Assembly (NCBI GenBank): GCA_023375785.1
Contig: SZWC01002385.1
Span: forward strand, 45,429 to 109,428
Reading direction: 5' to 3'
DNA length: 64,000 nucleotides
Source of the DNA: Penium margaritaceum
Lineage: Eukaryota > Streptophyta > Zygnematophyceae > Desmidiales > Peniaceae
Position numbers and translations under genes: made by a program. The notes below the pieces were generated by a model. The model was not told the DNA's origin. It did not search any database and worked only from the letters and a program-made list of their open reading frames with translations. This document shows positions 22,534 through 32,500 of this stretch, piece by piece; within the stretch, counting starts at the first letter, position 1, and every line of letters begins with the position of its first letter.

Positions 22534-23206
22534 CACTGAGTAGCTCCTAGGCAATCACTTGCTAGCAACCGTGCCCACGTAATACTTGGTCACTTTCGTG
22601 TGAGGTGCTAGTCAAAGACTAACTCCTGCGGTTTAGACCAACCAGTGTCTTCTTTATATTGTTCCTTTGTTGGAAAACTCTGTGAGGAGCATCTGAGGCC
22701 AGATTCTGTAATTAGAATGAAGGATGAGCCTGATAAATACATTCCTAGGCCTGGCTTCTGAGGTGTGTGGATAGTGGCACTTTTAGGATGGCCACTCCAT
22801 ACCACCTCACCAGCTCACCAATTGGCGCATCCACTGACCGCCAGGTGGCACATCCTCCTCATGCATGGAGAAATTTCTAAGAAAATTCCCCTGTGCAGGA
22901 AGGTCAGAAACCTTCCTGCGCACATCAAGGCTTGTTCGCAGGACCTGTTCTCGTTAAGTCCAACATGCTATCCATTGCGCTACGCTTCAGGTGTCTCGCT
23001 TGGAATTGTACCACGAACAAGGTTTGGGGGACTTACTCCAAGGAAGCAGTGTATGTCCAACCTGTCCGTTAATCCACAGCAGTGGCCATGGGGCATAAAA
23101 CAACAACAATATCTCCCTTGCATCTTAGGCCACCTGCTGTGGTAATTTTATTCCACATGAACCCGTAGCCCTGTGTTGTGTTTGTGCACGTCAACTATCT
23201 TGGTCT
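22534..23206 (-). other. Non-coding 3' region of element E1 with tRNA-like A box and hairpin
   Basis: There is no coding frame here. On the minus strand it holds a TATA-like ATATAAAG (about 22660-22652), a tRNA-Arg-like stretch (22984-22953) and a perfect 9-bp inverted repeat AGGAAGGTC/ACCTTCCT at 22896-22918. The region is duplicated at 46210-46882. It could include a small SINE. Confidence 0.5.
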
Positions 23207-23968
23207 TTATTTCTCATCTCCTGCGTCCACCATGTTGATTCCTTGAGCGCTTGCAACATGTAAGTTATTTTCTATTGGCTTTGTCAAGAATTCCGCAAGC
23301 ATTTTCTTGGTTACGACGTGCTCCAGTTCCACGACAGCCTTGGCGACAAGGTCAAGTGAGTAGTTGTACCGAATTCTTATGTGCTTTGTACGCCGGGAGA
23401 TCATGTCGTCCTCTGCCATAGCGATGGTACTCTGGTTGTCGATGCGAATGACCGTTGCTTCCTCTTGTGGTGCCTTGATCTCATCAAGCAAAGTGCAAAG
23501 CCATTGTGTTTCCTAGCACACTTTGGAGAGTGCGAAGTACTCCGCCTCGACAGCAGAAAACGAGATGCAATCCTGCTTCCTGCTCGTCCACGAGACCGCA
23601 CCACCTTTGAGAAGGCAGACAAAGCACAAGGTGGACTTCCTGTCGTCAATCCACCCTATCCAGTCCGCGTCATTGTAGCATGTCAGCCGTAGTAAGTCTG
23701 ATCCTTGTAGACCTCCAAACAAAGTCTTTTTGAGGTAGCAGAAAATCTGCTTCACCGCTTGCCAGTGTTCTGGCCCAGGGTTGGCTACAAATCTGCTCAC
23801 CTGGCCCACCGCATAAGCTACATCAGGCCGCGTCCCCACCATCACATACATGAGGTTCCCAACGGCGGACGGAATGTTTTGCATCTCCCGCCGGTCTGCC
23901 TCGTTGCTTGGTGACATGGAGGAGAGAGCTAACAGAAGGAGGGCATGGGGGTGCTGACTGGTTTGCAT
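23207..23968 (-). pseudogene. RNase H and reverse transcriptase end of element E1
   Basis: Open stretches show NLMYVMVGTRPDVAYAVGQVSRF (end of reverse transcriptase), then RNase H with DADWIGWIDDRKST and AEYFALSK, and then the ending RIRYNYSLDLVAKAVVELEHV with MLAEFLTKPI, as in copia pol. Confidence 0.87.
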
Positions 23969-25118
23969 TCCTCCATGTTGTAGCGCCTCAAAAAGTCCAT
24001 GATGTACTTGGTCTGGTTGAGCTCGATGGTGTCTGCTTTGCGGTTGCGGTGAATGGAGATCCCAAGGTAGTACTTGAGAGGATCCATGTCTTTCATTTTG
24101 AATCTGCTACTCAGCTACATCTTGAGGTCTGCAAGGGCCTCATGAGAGGAAGAGCACACAATCAAGTCGTCGAAATACAATGCTACAAGCAGCAAACCAC
24201 ACTCATCCTTCCGCACATAGACACTAGGGTCGTTCTTTCATTGCTCGAAGGAGAGCTCAGCCATGAAGCTGTCCATTTCCTTGTACCAGATCCGGGGGGC
24301 CTCTTTCAACCTGTACAACGCCTTCACCAGCTTGCACACCTTACCCTCGGGTGCTTTGATACCTTCCGGTACCTCCATTAGCACCTCCTTGTCGAGCTCT
24401 TAAAGGAAAGCTGTCTTCACATCCATCTAGTGGATATCAAGGTCTTTGGCGGCAGCAACGGCCAGCAGGGACCTGATGGAGGCAAACATGATGACCGGTG
24501 CAAAGGTCTCATCGTGCTTAGACCCTACGCGCTGTGAGGATCCCTTTGCCACGACCCTTGCCTTGTACTTGTCGATGCTATCATCTTGCTTCTACTTCAG
24601 CCTGAGCACCCACTTTGAGCCCACCACGTGAGCGTTAGCGGGTCTGTCCACCCGTACCCATGTGCCATTTTCTTTGATGGACGTGAGCTCGCTGTGCACC
24701 GCCTCCTTCCACTTGGCCGCATCGGGCCTTGCCAGCGCCTCAGCCACAATGAGTGGCTCTCCCTGAGCCAAACGGGACTAGCTCAGTCTAGTCCAGCTTC
24801 CAGTGTCAGCGTCGTACTTTGGAGTTTGTTTTCTCTGCTGTGTGCTGCGACACTGCATTACTGGTGGATCTTTGCTTTGCTGTTGCTCCTGTACTGATGG
24901 CTGCCCTAAAGTTAAATTTTCCTCTTGTGAAGAGCCACTGGCCTCCGGGCTGGTCTCAGAGGCCTCGGACGTCTCTGGCTCTGTGTCGCAGCTTGCCGCT
25001 GTGTCAGCCTCCGCAACCGCTCTCCCTGCCACACCACTCTTCTTCACGACCTGCCACACTGGCACCACTTGCCAGTTTTTAAGAGCTTGATTTCCTCACT
25101 CTAGCAGCACCATCCACT

Positions 25119-25842
25119 TGTTGACATGGTTCGCCCCTTGCCATGAGTGCCATTGTGTGTACTCCCTGGTTCGACCACTGAGGAGTGGACAAACACCTGA
25201 TATGGCTTTAGATTTGGATTTCTTGGATTTTTCTATGTAGGATCGAGCTTTGAATGGCTTGATTTGAGTGAGTATTAAAAAAGTTAGCCTAGCCCGAAAT
25301 TCAGGTGTTTGGGGGGTGGAATCTTGTACCCACCATGGGTGGCGGGATAATCCACCACGAGTGATCTGAGTTCGTCTCCAATGACCCCCAAATGCACCAG
25401 GGCCATAAAGGAAGCAACCAAAAGACTCTCCTTGACCAGGGTGAACTTCTCCTTGACTTCTTGGCGAGAAAAGGCGCTTCGACGAGTCATCGTTGAAGCG
25501 CCTCCTGTTGCCTAGCGTGCAAGGCAAGGTGGGCGGCTCCACCAAGGGTTACTTCGATGGCCGTAGCAAGGGCTCTACTGCTCTGTTTTGTGCGTGCTTG
25601 GATGTGTTGGAAAGCTTAAATCACAGGCTATAAGGATCTGATGTAATCTCACTATGCTAAGTAACAAAAACGCGTTTCGATTTAGTTCTACTGAATGCGA
25701 CGTGTTCTGTCCACTCACATCCGTGATCCTTGTGCTCCACACTCTTCACCATTGGTGTCCATTAGCCACCCAAACACTGGTAGCGTGCTTCAGTGAGAGC
25801 TAGGCATCCTTGAGGGTGCCTCCACACCCACTAGAGCCAACA
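25119..25842 (+). repeat. 5' LTR of element F1 (724 bp)
   Basis: It starts TGTTGACATGG and ends AGAGCCAACA. It has the same length and ends as both LTRs of F2. Confidence 0.9.
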
Positions 25843-25844
25843 AA

Positions 25845-25859
25845 GGATTATGGGTCCAC
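25845..25859 (+). promoter_or_regulatory. Half-tRNA primer-binding site of F1
   Basis: GGATTATGGGTCCAC lies two bases after the LTR. It is nearly complementary to the anticodon arm of initiator-Met tRNA (complement GGGTTATGGGCCCAC) and not to the tRNA 3' end, as in Drosophila copia. Confidence 0.75.
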
Positions 25860-25909
25860 GTGCCTAGAAGGACCCTAGCTCTTCAACTTTCACGCTACCG
25901 CCGCGTGCT

Positions 25910-26740
25910 ATGGCAACGACCGAGCAAGAGAACATCGGCGCCGTCTTCAAGTTTGATGGGAACGGCTTCCCTTTGTGGAGGTTGCAGTTTGAGTTCTACC
26001 TCGATGACAAGGACCTGCTTGAGCTAGAAAACGGTAAAGAGACCGTCCCTCCGGATATTACGACGCCGGAGGAAGTGGACAAGTACAAGAAGCACAACAA
26101 GAAGGCGCTTGCTTTGTTGGTGTTAGCGCTAGTTCCAGCGCAGCGCACACTGATTCAAGGATGCACAGAGGCCGCGGAGGCCTAGAATAAGCTCTGCACC
26201 ATCTACCAGTCCACCAACCTTGCTAACCAGCTCTTCATCTTCAAGAGGCTTGTCACCCTCCGAGCCAACGAAGGCTACGACATCACGGAGATCGTACAGC
26301 AGATTGAGTTCCTCACTACCGAGTGCGTAGCCACCTGTTGGAAGGTTTACCCTCAGCTGCAAGCCCTGATCCTCCTCTTGGCCTTGCCGGACAGTTTGAG
26401 TCCCATGATCACCGTTGTAGGTGGCTGGTGAGCTGAAGTACCTAAAGGGTTATGGGCCCACGTCCCTAGAAGGACCCTAGCTATGGTCATGGTCCGCCGA
26501 TGACCTAAAGTACCCAAAGGTGGCTGAGTACGTCCGCAATGAATGGATGCGGCGTGGCGGGAGAGAGAGCGAGGCAACGTCAAGTTCCGCCTATGCCGTC
26601 TGCCCTCAAGGTTGAGGGGGAGGCAAGAAGGGAAAGGGTGCCAAGAAGAGTACCAAGAGAGGTGACAACAAGGTGGAGTGCGATAACTGTGGCAAACAAG
26701 AATTCTAGGCACGCGACTGTTCCAACAAGAAGTCGGACCA
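25910..26740 (+). pseudogene. Gag region of element F1
   Basis: It starts MATTEQENIGAVFKFDGNG, followed by FPLWRLQFEFYLDDKDLLEL, the classic copia gag N-terminus. Downstream helices and a basic region follow, with a zinc-knuckle remnant CDNCGKQ at about 26680. A second copy of the primer-site motif lies at 26447-26461. Confidence 0.82.
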
Positions 26741-26774
26741 GCCCGGGAAGGGCGAGAAGAAGGAAACCCAAGCC

Positions 26775-27452
26775 ATGATGGCCAGGGAATCCACCGACTT
26801 GACAGATCCGGAAGTCACAGTGATCGACTCTGGATTAGGCCGCCACACGCAATGCAACCGGGCGGCATTTGTCACCTACGGTGCCACCAAGCAGCGCATG
26901 ACAGTGGCCAACGGCAAAACAGAGTTGGCCGCGGGCAAAGGCAATGTTCGCATCGAGTCAGTGGTGAACAGGAAAGTCATTCCGTGCACCATCAACGACG
27001 TGGTCCACATGCCCAACTTTGGGGAAAACGTGCTGTCAGTGAGTCGCCTAACCGACAAGGGGCTCGAAGTACTCTTCAACACGAAAGAGGCCATCATCCA
27101 GAAGGAAGGGGACGGCGAGGTAATTGCACGTGGTAAACGGCAGGAGGACTTCTACCTTCTTCGCACCAAGGTTCTTGTCGATGCGGCGAGGACTGACACC
27201 GTCAACCTCGTGACGAAGGATGAAGGAAATCTGGACATATGGTACCGCCGCTTATGTCACATCGCTCCCTCAACTGTGAGGGACATGGCAAAGAAGGAAG
27301 TGGTGCGGGGTCTTGAGGTCAAGGACCTCAATGCAGCCAAGAATGCCGTGCGCGAGTCATGCGTGGAGGGCAAGGCGACACGGCAGCCGTTTGATGGCAA
27401 AGGGACGCGTGCATCGGTGAAGTTGGAGGTGGTGCACACGGATGTGTGCTAA
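26775..27452 (+). pseudogene. Protease and pre-integrase region of element F1
   Basis: A 225-codon open stretch has VTVIDSGLGRHTQCNRAAFV (protease), VVHMPNFGENVLSVSRLTDK, and LDIWYRRLCHIAPSTVRDMA (pre-integrase zinc finger), ending at KLEVVHTDVC, the first integrase block. Confidence 0.87.
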
Positions 27453-28539
27453 CCGTTCGAGCCATCCATTGATGGGACGCGCTACTTTGTCACCTTCATC
27501 GATGACCACAGCCACAAGATCTACCTCTACATCATCAAGAGGAAGAGTGATGTCTTGTCATGCATGCAGGAATTTTTGGCGGCTGTGGAGTGGCAAACGG
27601 AGTTGAAGGTGAAGGCGTTCTGGAGCGATAACGATGGCGAGTACAAGGGCTGCTCGGCATGGATGAAGAGCAAGGGGATTACATGGCAGAAAACTACGCC
27701 ACATTCTCAGAGCAGAACGGCATCACCGAGAGGGAAAACCGCACCATCCTCAACATGGTTTGGTCCATGTTGGTGATGCCGGCCTTGCGCAGCACAACTG
27801 GGGCGAGGCGGCGTGGACAACGGCGTATATCATGAACCTGACGCTGACGAAGCCGCTAAAAGATGCGGAGTCCAAGGTGTGGAAGACGCCACAAGAAGTG
27901 TGGAGTGGGAGGAAGCCAACTGTGGCACACCTCTGCACGTTTGATTGTGTTGCACATGCTGTTGTGCAGGCACGGGAGGGGTGGGGCAAGCTGGACCCGC
28001 GGACTCGCCGGTGCATCTTCATCAGGTATGAGAGCGGGAGCAAGGCACACCGGCTCTTTGACCCGCGGAGGCAGCAGATCGCGAAGAGTCACGATGTCAC
28101 GTTCGACGAGGACAGCCATTGGACAGAAAAAGACGCGGGTCTCTCCAAGCATGGGGAGTGGCTGCCACTCCTCAAGGGGAAGACGCCGGAGGACGCAAAA
28201 GAGGGTGGCGTCCGAGCGGCTCCAACCGGCGAGAACCATCCGGGGGATGGGGAAACGGCTGATTTGCATTCAGCCAAATCGGACAAGGAGTCCAAAGCGC
28301 CGGCAGCAGTGGATCTGAACAAACAGGTGGGGAGTGAGCCCGCATCCCTACGGTCCCCGAGAGAGGGGGAGCAGGCCAGCGGTGCAAGTGGCACCATGAG
28401 GGGGCAGCAGCAGTAGCAGCGGCAGCAACAGTAGTAGACTCAACATCAGCAGCCCCGGAGAAGCGGACGCGGAAGGAGGACGGCAAAGAGGTACGATGCC
28501 GCGGAGGGAATCTGGACTGGGCTCACTCAAGCACTCTTT

Positions 28540-29178
28540 GTGCAAGAGGAGCCCAAGACCTTCAAGGAGGCGTTGCAGGGGAAGGATGGGACTGAGTGGG
28601 AGGGAGCTATAAAATCTGAGCTTGCCTCCCATGAAGAGAACGGCATTTGGCAGCTGATTGACAAGCCGGAGGGCGCAAAAATCATCGGCTCCAAGTGGAT
28701 CTTCAAGAAGAAGCTCACCAAGGAGGGAAAGGTGGAGCGGTACAAGGCATGGCTGGTCGCAAAGGGGTACGCCCAGCGGAAGGGTGAACACTACAAAGAA
28801 ACCTTCGCACCGGTGGCAAAAATCGCCTCCATCTGCTCCATCCTCTCGGTGGCGGCAGCGCTCAACTACGAAGTCCACCAAATGGACGTGAAAACCGCGT
28901 TCCTCAACGGCGACCTGGACAAGGAGGTCCTCATGGAGGTGCCGAAGGGGGTGGATGCACCGCCAGGGAAGGTGTGCCGGCTTCGTAAGGCGCTCTACAG
29001 GCTGAAACAAGCGCCACTCATGTGGTACCTGAAAATGGACAGCTTCATGGCCGAGCTTGGATTCAAGCGCAGCGAAGCGGATCAGAGCGTGTACATGCGG
29101 AAGCAGCCGGGTTGCATCAGATTGTGGTCCTTTACGTGGATGACCTTATCCTCATGTCATCGGACATGGAGGAGTTGA
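28540..29178 (+). pseudogene. Reverse transcriptase region of element F1
   Basis: A 212-codon open stretch shows IIGSKWIFKKKLTKEGKVER, WLVAKGYAQRKGEHYKETF, HQMDVKTAFLNGDLDKEV and LRKALYRLKQAPLMWY, all in copia reverse transcriptase order. The YVDD catalytic block follows in another frame near 29120-29160. Confidence 0.87.
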
Positions 29179-29540
29179 TGAACCTGAAGCGGCAGCTGGG
29201 CGGTCGGTTCAAAATGACCGACATGGGCGAGCTTGAGTACTACCTCGGCGTCGCCATCAAGAGAGACCGCAAGGCACGCACGCTGGAGATGGGGCATGAA
29301 AAGTACGTACAAGAGGTGCTCCGCCGCTACAACATGGAGGAGTGCAATCCCATCAGCACACCCATGACCACGACATGCGAGTTGAGCTCGAGCATCATGT
29401 ACGCCATGGTGGCAACGCGGCCCGACCTGGCCTTTGCGGAGGGCCAAGTGAGCCGATACGTTGCTGACCCCGGGCCGCTGCATTGGCAAGTGGTGAATCG
29501 GATCCTCCACTATCTCAAGGCGACAAAGCAGTAGCGGCTC

Positions 29541-29900
29541 GTGTTTGGAGGGGGAGGGTGTGATGACTCCCTCAAGTTGGTCGGCTACTCGGATGCTGAC
29601 TGGGCTGGTGATGTGGATGACAGAAAATCAACGTCAAGGTACATGGTTGTGCTTGGTGGTGTGGCAGTTTCATGGGCATGCAAGAAGCAAGACTGTGTTA
29701 CACTGTCCATCACCAAAGCGAAGTACATCGCGCTCGCAGAAGCCGCAAAGGAGGCGGTGTGGCTGCGGCGGCTGCTAAAGGAGATCGGCATGCCGCAAAG
29801 GAAGCTTACGGTACTCAATGTGGATAACATGAGTGGCCATCGGCCTTACCCAGAACCCAGTGCTGCACAGGAGGACCAAGCACATCGAGATCCGACAGAA
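29541..29900 (+). pseudogene. RNase H region of element F1
   Basis: LVGYSDADWAGDVDDRKSTS, VAVSWACKKQDCVTLSITKA and EAVWLRRLLKEI are copia RNase H motifs. Sequence of element E resumes just after. Confidence 0.85.
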
Positions 29901-29905
29901 GGGCC

Positions 29906-30563
29906 TTCTGCGCGGCAGTGCGGTGAAAATGATGGTTGCTCCTGTGGTCTGCCTTGTGGTAGCCACTGTTGAGTTTGAGGACTGCCATGCGGCAACCTCT
30001 GTTGCATTTGAGGACAACCCTGCGGCAGCCCCCACTAATCCTGATGGGCCAGCCATTTTAGCTGCCCTTCTCTGCAATCTGTGTCTATGTTACGTTGAGG
30101 CCGATGTAGGCTCATGTTAGCCAGTGTCTGCTACCAGTTTCAGGGTGCAGTTCCATTGCTTACCCCTCCAGCCGATGTTTACCTACAAACATAGAAGACA
30201 AATCACACTAGCACAACCAGGGTCTTACCTTCAAGGGCAGAGCTTGTCCTGGTTGGGACCGAAGGGTCGTGCCTCCAAGGGCAGAGCTTGTCCTTGTTCG
30301 CAGTGTGCTAAGTGCAAACCCAGCAAATGGAGCTGATGAAGCAGATAGAGCTGATGGAGCTGATGGAGCTCACGTGCGCACTTGGAGAGAGCGTACCAAA
30401 GTTGAGAGAAGCGTGCCTTACAACTGTTCAATGTGGGTCCATAACCCTTTTTCAACCGGCCTGAGATAAACAGACTAGAAAACAGGGCCGACACAATAGC
30501 ACCTGGCGTCCACTCCTAGCATTTTAGCTTGGAAAAGATATCACCCTCAGGATCACGGTTCCA
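29906..30563 (-). mobile_element. Element E1, right part: gag start and 5' LTR
   Basis: The minus strand has the 5' LTR (30146-30563, 418 bp), a primer-site remnant (about 30126-30136) and the first part of gag (30077 down to about 29920, MQRRAAKMAGPSGLVGAAAG). It matches E2 at 56385-57026 closely, which shows it belongs to the element whose other part is at 22422-25118. Confidence 0.8.
30146..30563 (-). repeat. 5' LTR of element E1 (418 bp)
   Basis: On the minus strand it starts TGGAACCGTG and ends GGAACTGCA, so it has TG...CA ends. It holds five 9-bp GATGGAGCT-type repeats (30327-30370) and a direct repeat of about 24 bp, AAGGGCAGAGCTTGTCC, at 30232 and 30278. The same LTR is at 56609-57026. 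Confidence 0.82.
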
Positions 30564-31535
30564 CGTGAGCATTGTGTGTGTTGAGATAGCAGAACAGTGG
30601 GCTGATTTATTGACCAAGGTTCTGAAGTGTGACTCCTTGAAGAAGGCTGTGAGTGTGTTTGCAGTGCGTCCATGAGCTGACCTCTCTGCTCTTGCCTCCA
30701 TATCTGCCTGCCAGTCCTGGAGGAGTCAGTTGCTCTGGTAGATGAGCCGTTGCCCGTCCATGTGCACTGCGTCTGTGAGTCCTGGTGGAGTGTTGGTCTT
30801 TGCACACCTCTCATTGTGCTATATTGTGTCTTCCCGGCTTGTGTACGTTGGCGTGAAGATGACTGACGGTGAGACGTGACGCTGTTGGAGTGTCATTCGG
30901 TGGAGCCGACATGTGATGAGGTCTACACGCGTCTTGCTGGAGCCTCTTTCCCATGCATGAGACGTGATCAGCTCCATCGACAGACCTCCACGGCAATCAC
31001 CCCGATGGCGGTCATTGCCTCTGTAGTTGCTGCTCACACCTATCCTGTGCTAAATCTAACTGCATCATTGCACTTGCAACGTCACGTCTAGCATAGGGTC
31101 CAAGTTTCATGTTTTTCGGAGATAGTTGTGTTTTGGGTGATTTTGGCCTAGGCACCACAAGGGTTTGGGTGGTCGTAACTCCTTGCTGCTTTTTTTTGGA
31201 TGATTCTGACCGCACGACTGCGTTTGCACCGTGGGTATTTTGGTATGATCCGGTTTTCAGGGATTTTGGACGTCGCCTGGGTTTAGGGTCGTCGGCTGTC
31301 TGTCACCGAGATAACCCTGCCTGCCAGAAAACATGTCATTTTTCTGACAGGGGTGTGACCATATACCTATTGAATTCATGATAGATCCTCCATATCCACA
31401 GACCGCTCTTTAACAACGCCATATTCAACAAATTTTAACTTTAACACTGATACATCCACATGTCGAAGAAAAACAATAACATATAAAAAAACGCGCGAAC
31501 ACCATGTCGTCGCTGCATGAATTGCAGCGTCAGGG

Positions 31536-31549
31536 TGATGACGTCATCA
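31536..31549. promoter_or_regulatory. 14-bp perfect palindrome with TGACGTCA core
   Basis: TGATGACGTCATCA is a perfect palindrome containing the bZIP/CRE core. It is conserved in the second cassette. Function is inferred only from the motif. Confidence 0.45.
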
Positions 31550-31819
31550 GGCCCCTTGAACAATCACAAACCCCGCTTTTGAGGTGTTTGTGATTGTTCG
31601 AGGGAGGGGTTTGTAAGGGGTTTGCGTGAGGGGTCCGAGACACCCCATGCGTTGAAAGGGAATCTGTTGGGCCCCGCTACCGTGGGGCCCAGCAGATGCC
31701 CGCGCAAAAAACCCAATCCCGAATTACATTCGGGTATGGGTTTGAAAGTGTTTGTCTCGCAAACCTAAGGTGCTTTGTATGCCATGAAAAAGAAAACGAA
31801 AATCTGAAATGGGCGTTTT

Positions 31820-32015
31820 CGCTCAATTGCGATCGAGCGATGACCTTTTTTTTCAAATTCTTTTTTCGATGCGCAAACCTCCTATTACGATCTAGGGTTT
31901 TATGTTTTGCGTGGGCTCCGCCCAGGCAAAACATAGAAAACCCTAAATCGTAATAGGTGGTTTGCGCGTCGAAAAAAAATTGAAGAAAGGGCCATTGCTC
32001 GATCGCGATCTCGCG
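31820..32015. repeat. Long inverted repeat, arms of about 95 bp
   Basis: The left arm is about 31820-31916 and the right arm about 31920-32015, with a 3-base loop at the tip. The inner 55 bp match at about 90 percent. The outer part includes A/T runs and a GCGATCGAGC block. Confidence 0.85.
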
Positions 32016-32061
32016 AGGAAGCGAGGGTCGCGATCGAGCGACGGTCACATGACCCTCCTCA

Positions 32062-32101
32062 CCATGCTCGATCACCGACGCATGTCGCTGATCGAGCATG
32101 G
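32062..32101. repeat. Inverted repeat with 18-bp arms
   Basis: CCATGCTCGATCACCGAC is followed by a 4-base loop and its complement, with 17 of 18 paired. The copy at 58531-58570 pairs 18 of 18. Confidence 0.9.
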
Positions 32102-32500
32102 CAAGCAAGGCCGGATATGTCGTTCATTTTTCTAAGTCCTGGACATGGCAGACATAAAACTTCGCGCGTGGATATGGGAGGATCCGGCCTTCGAGATGAT
32201 GGATATCCTGACTATTTCGCCCTTTTCCTGATTGGCTGAAAGTTTGAGTAACAAGCTCTACAGAGCTGAGGGGGAGCTAGTTCTTGGAGGGGACTCCCAT
32301 TGCTGTTCATTCTCAGTTGCTAATCACGCTTTACTCAGTTTTCTCTGCCTTTCTGGCGCTAGCTCATCAGCGTGCAGCTTTCCACTCACAAAGCCTTAGA
32401 GCAGCTAGAGAGGGCAGCAGTGCAAAGCAACGAGCGTGGGGTCATGCCTACTCCAACTGTGCTGCAACCCCAACCAGCCGCTCTAGGCTAGTTTCTGGCT

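Larger units (their letters stand above)
22422..25118 (-). mobile_element. Element E1, left part: copia pol and 3' end
   Basis: This minus-strand copia element sits inside D1. Reading leftward it has the linker and reverse transcriptase (about 25060-23970), RNase H (23968-23207), about 670 bp of non-coding 3' region and a 112-bp LTR piece (22422-22533). Element F1 separates it from its 5' part at 29906-30563. RNase H motifs are clear: NADW-like DADWIGWIDDRKSTLCF, AVSWTSRKQDCISFSAVEAEY and RTKHIRIRYN. It is broken, with several breaks. E2 (46098-48795 and 54467-57026) is the duplicate and keeps more of the interior. Confidence 0.85.
25119..29905 (+). mobile_element. Element F1: Ty1/copia retroelement, incomplete copy
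   Basis: This plus-strand copia element is inserted in element E1. Parts are a 724-bp 5' LTR (25119-25842), a half-tRNA-type primer site (25845-25859), gag (25910-about 26740), protease (IDSGLGRHTQCN, about 26823), pre-integrase and integrase (about 27200-27900), linker, reverse transcriptase (28540-about 29300) and RNase H (about 29420-29900). No 3' LTR is seen. The intact-ended relative is F2 (48796-54466). It is broken, with roughly ten breaks. The 5-bp left flank CCACT is the same as for F2, so both descend from one insertion. Confidence 0.88.
31345..32230. repeat. Inverted-repeat cassette inside the D1 LTR
   Basis: An 886-bp block made of consecutive stem-loops: 31511-31529, 31536-31549, 31553-31604, 31664-31695, 31709-31743, 31820-32015, 31998-32040, 32062-32101 and 32107-32191. 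No coding frame is supported. No clear terminal inverted repeat or target duplication marks its ends. The same cassette is at 57817-58700. It may be a foldback or MITE-like DNA element, but I do not recognise the family. Confidence 0.7.
30564..32500 (+). mobile_element. Element D1, 3' part: RNase H end and 3' LTR
   Basis: D resumes right after E's LTR with VSIVCVEIAEQWADLLTKVL (about 30573-30635), the standard end of copia pol. About 115 bp of non-coding sequence and a purine run follow, then the 3' LTR from 30791. The LTR aligns with the 5' LTR but is interrupted by the cassette at 31345-32230. Confidence 0.78.
30791..32500 (+). repeat. 3' LTR of element D1, containing an inverted-repeat cassette
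   Basis: 30791-31344 and 32231-32500 align with 15770-16320 and about 16316-16587 of the 5' LTR. The block between them is absent from the 5' LTR. The duplicate is at 57254-58970. Confidence 0.75.

Noticed and set aside
22953-22984. Functional tRNA-Arg gene
   Set aside because: A matching acceptor stem, anticodon arm and B box are not present. Only the 5' half resembles a tRNA.
31889-31955. Telomere-like CTAGGG/CCCTAAA motifs in the long palindrome
   Set aside because: Only one imperfect unit occurs on each arm, explained by the two arms being inverted copies. There is no tandem array.
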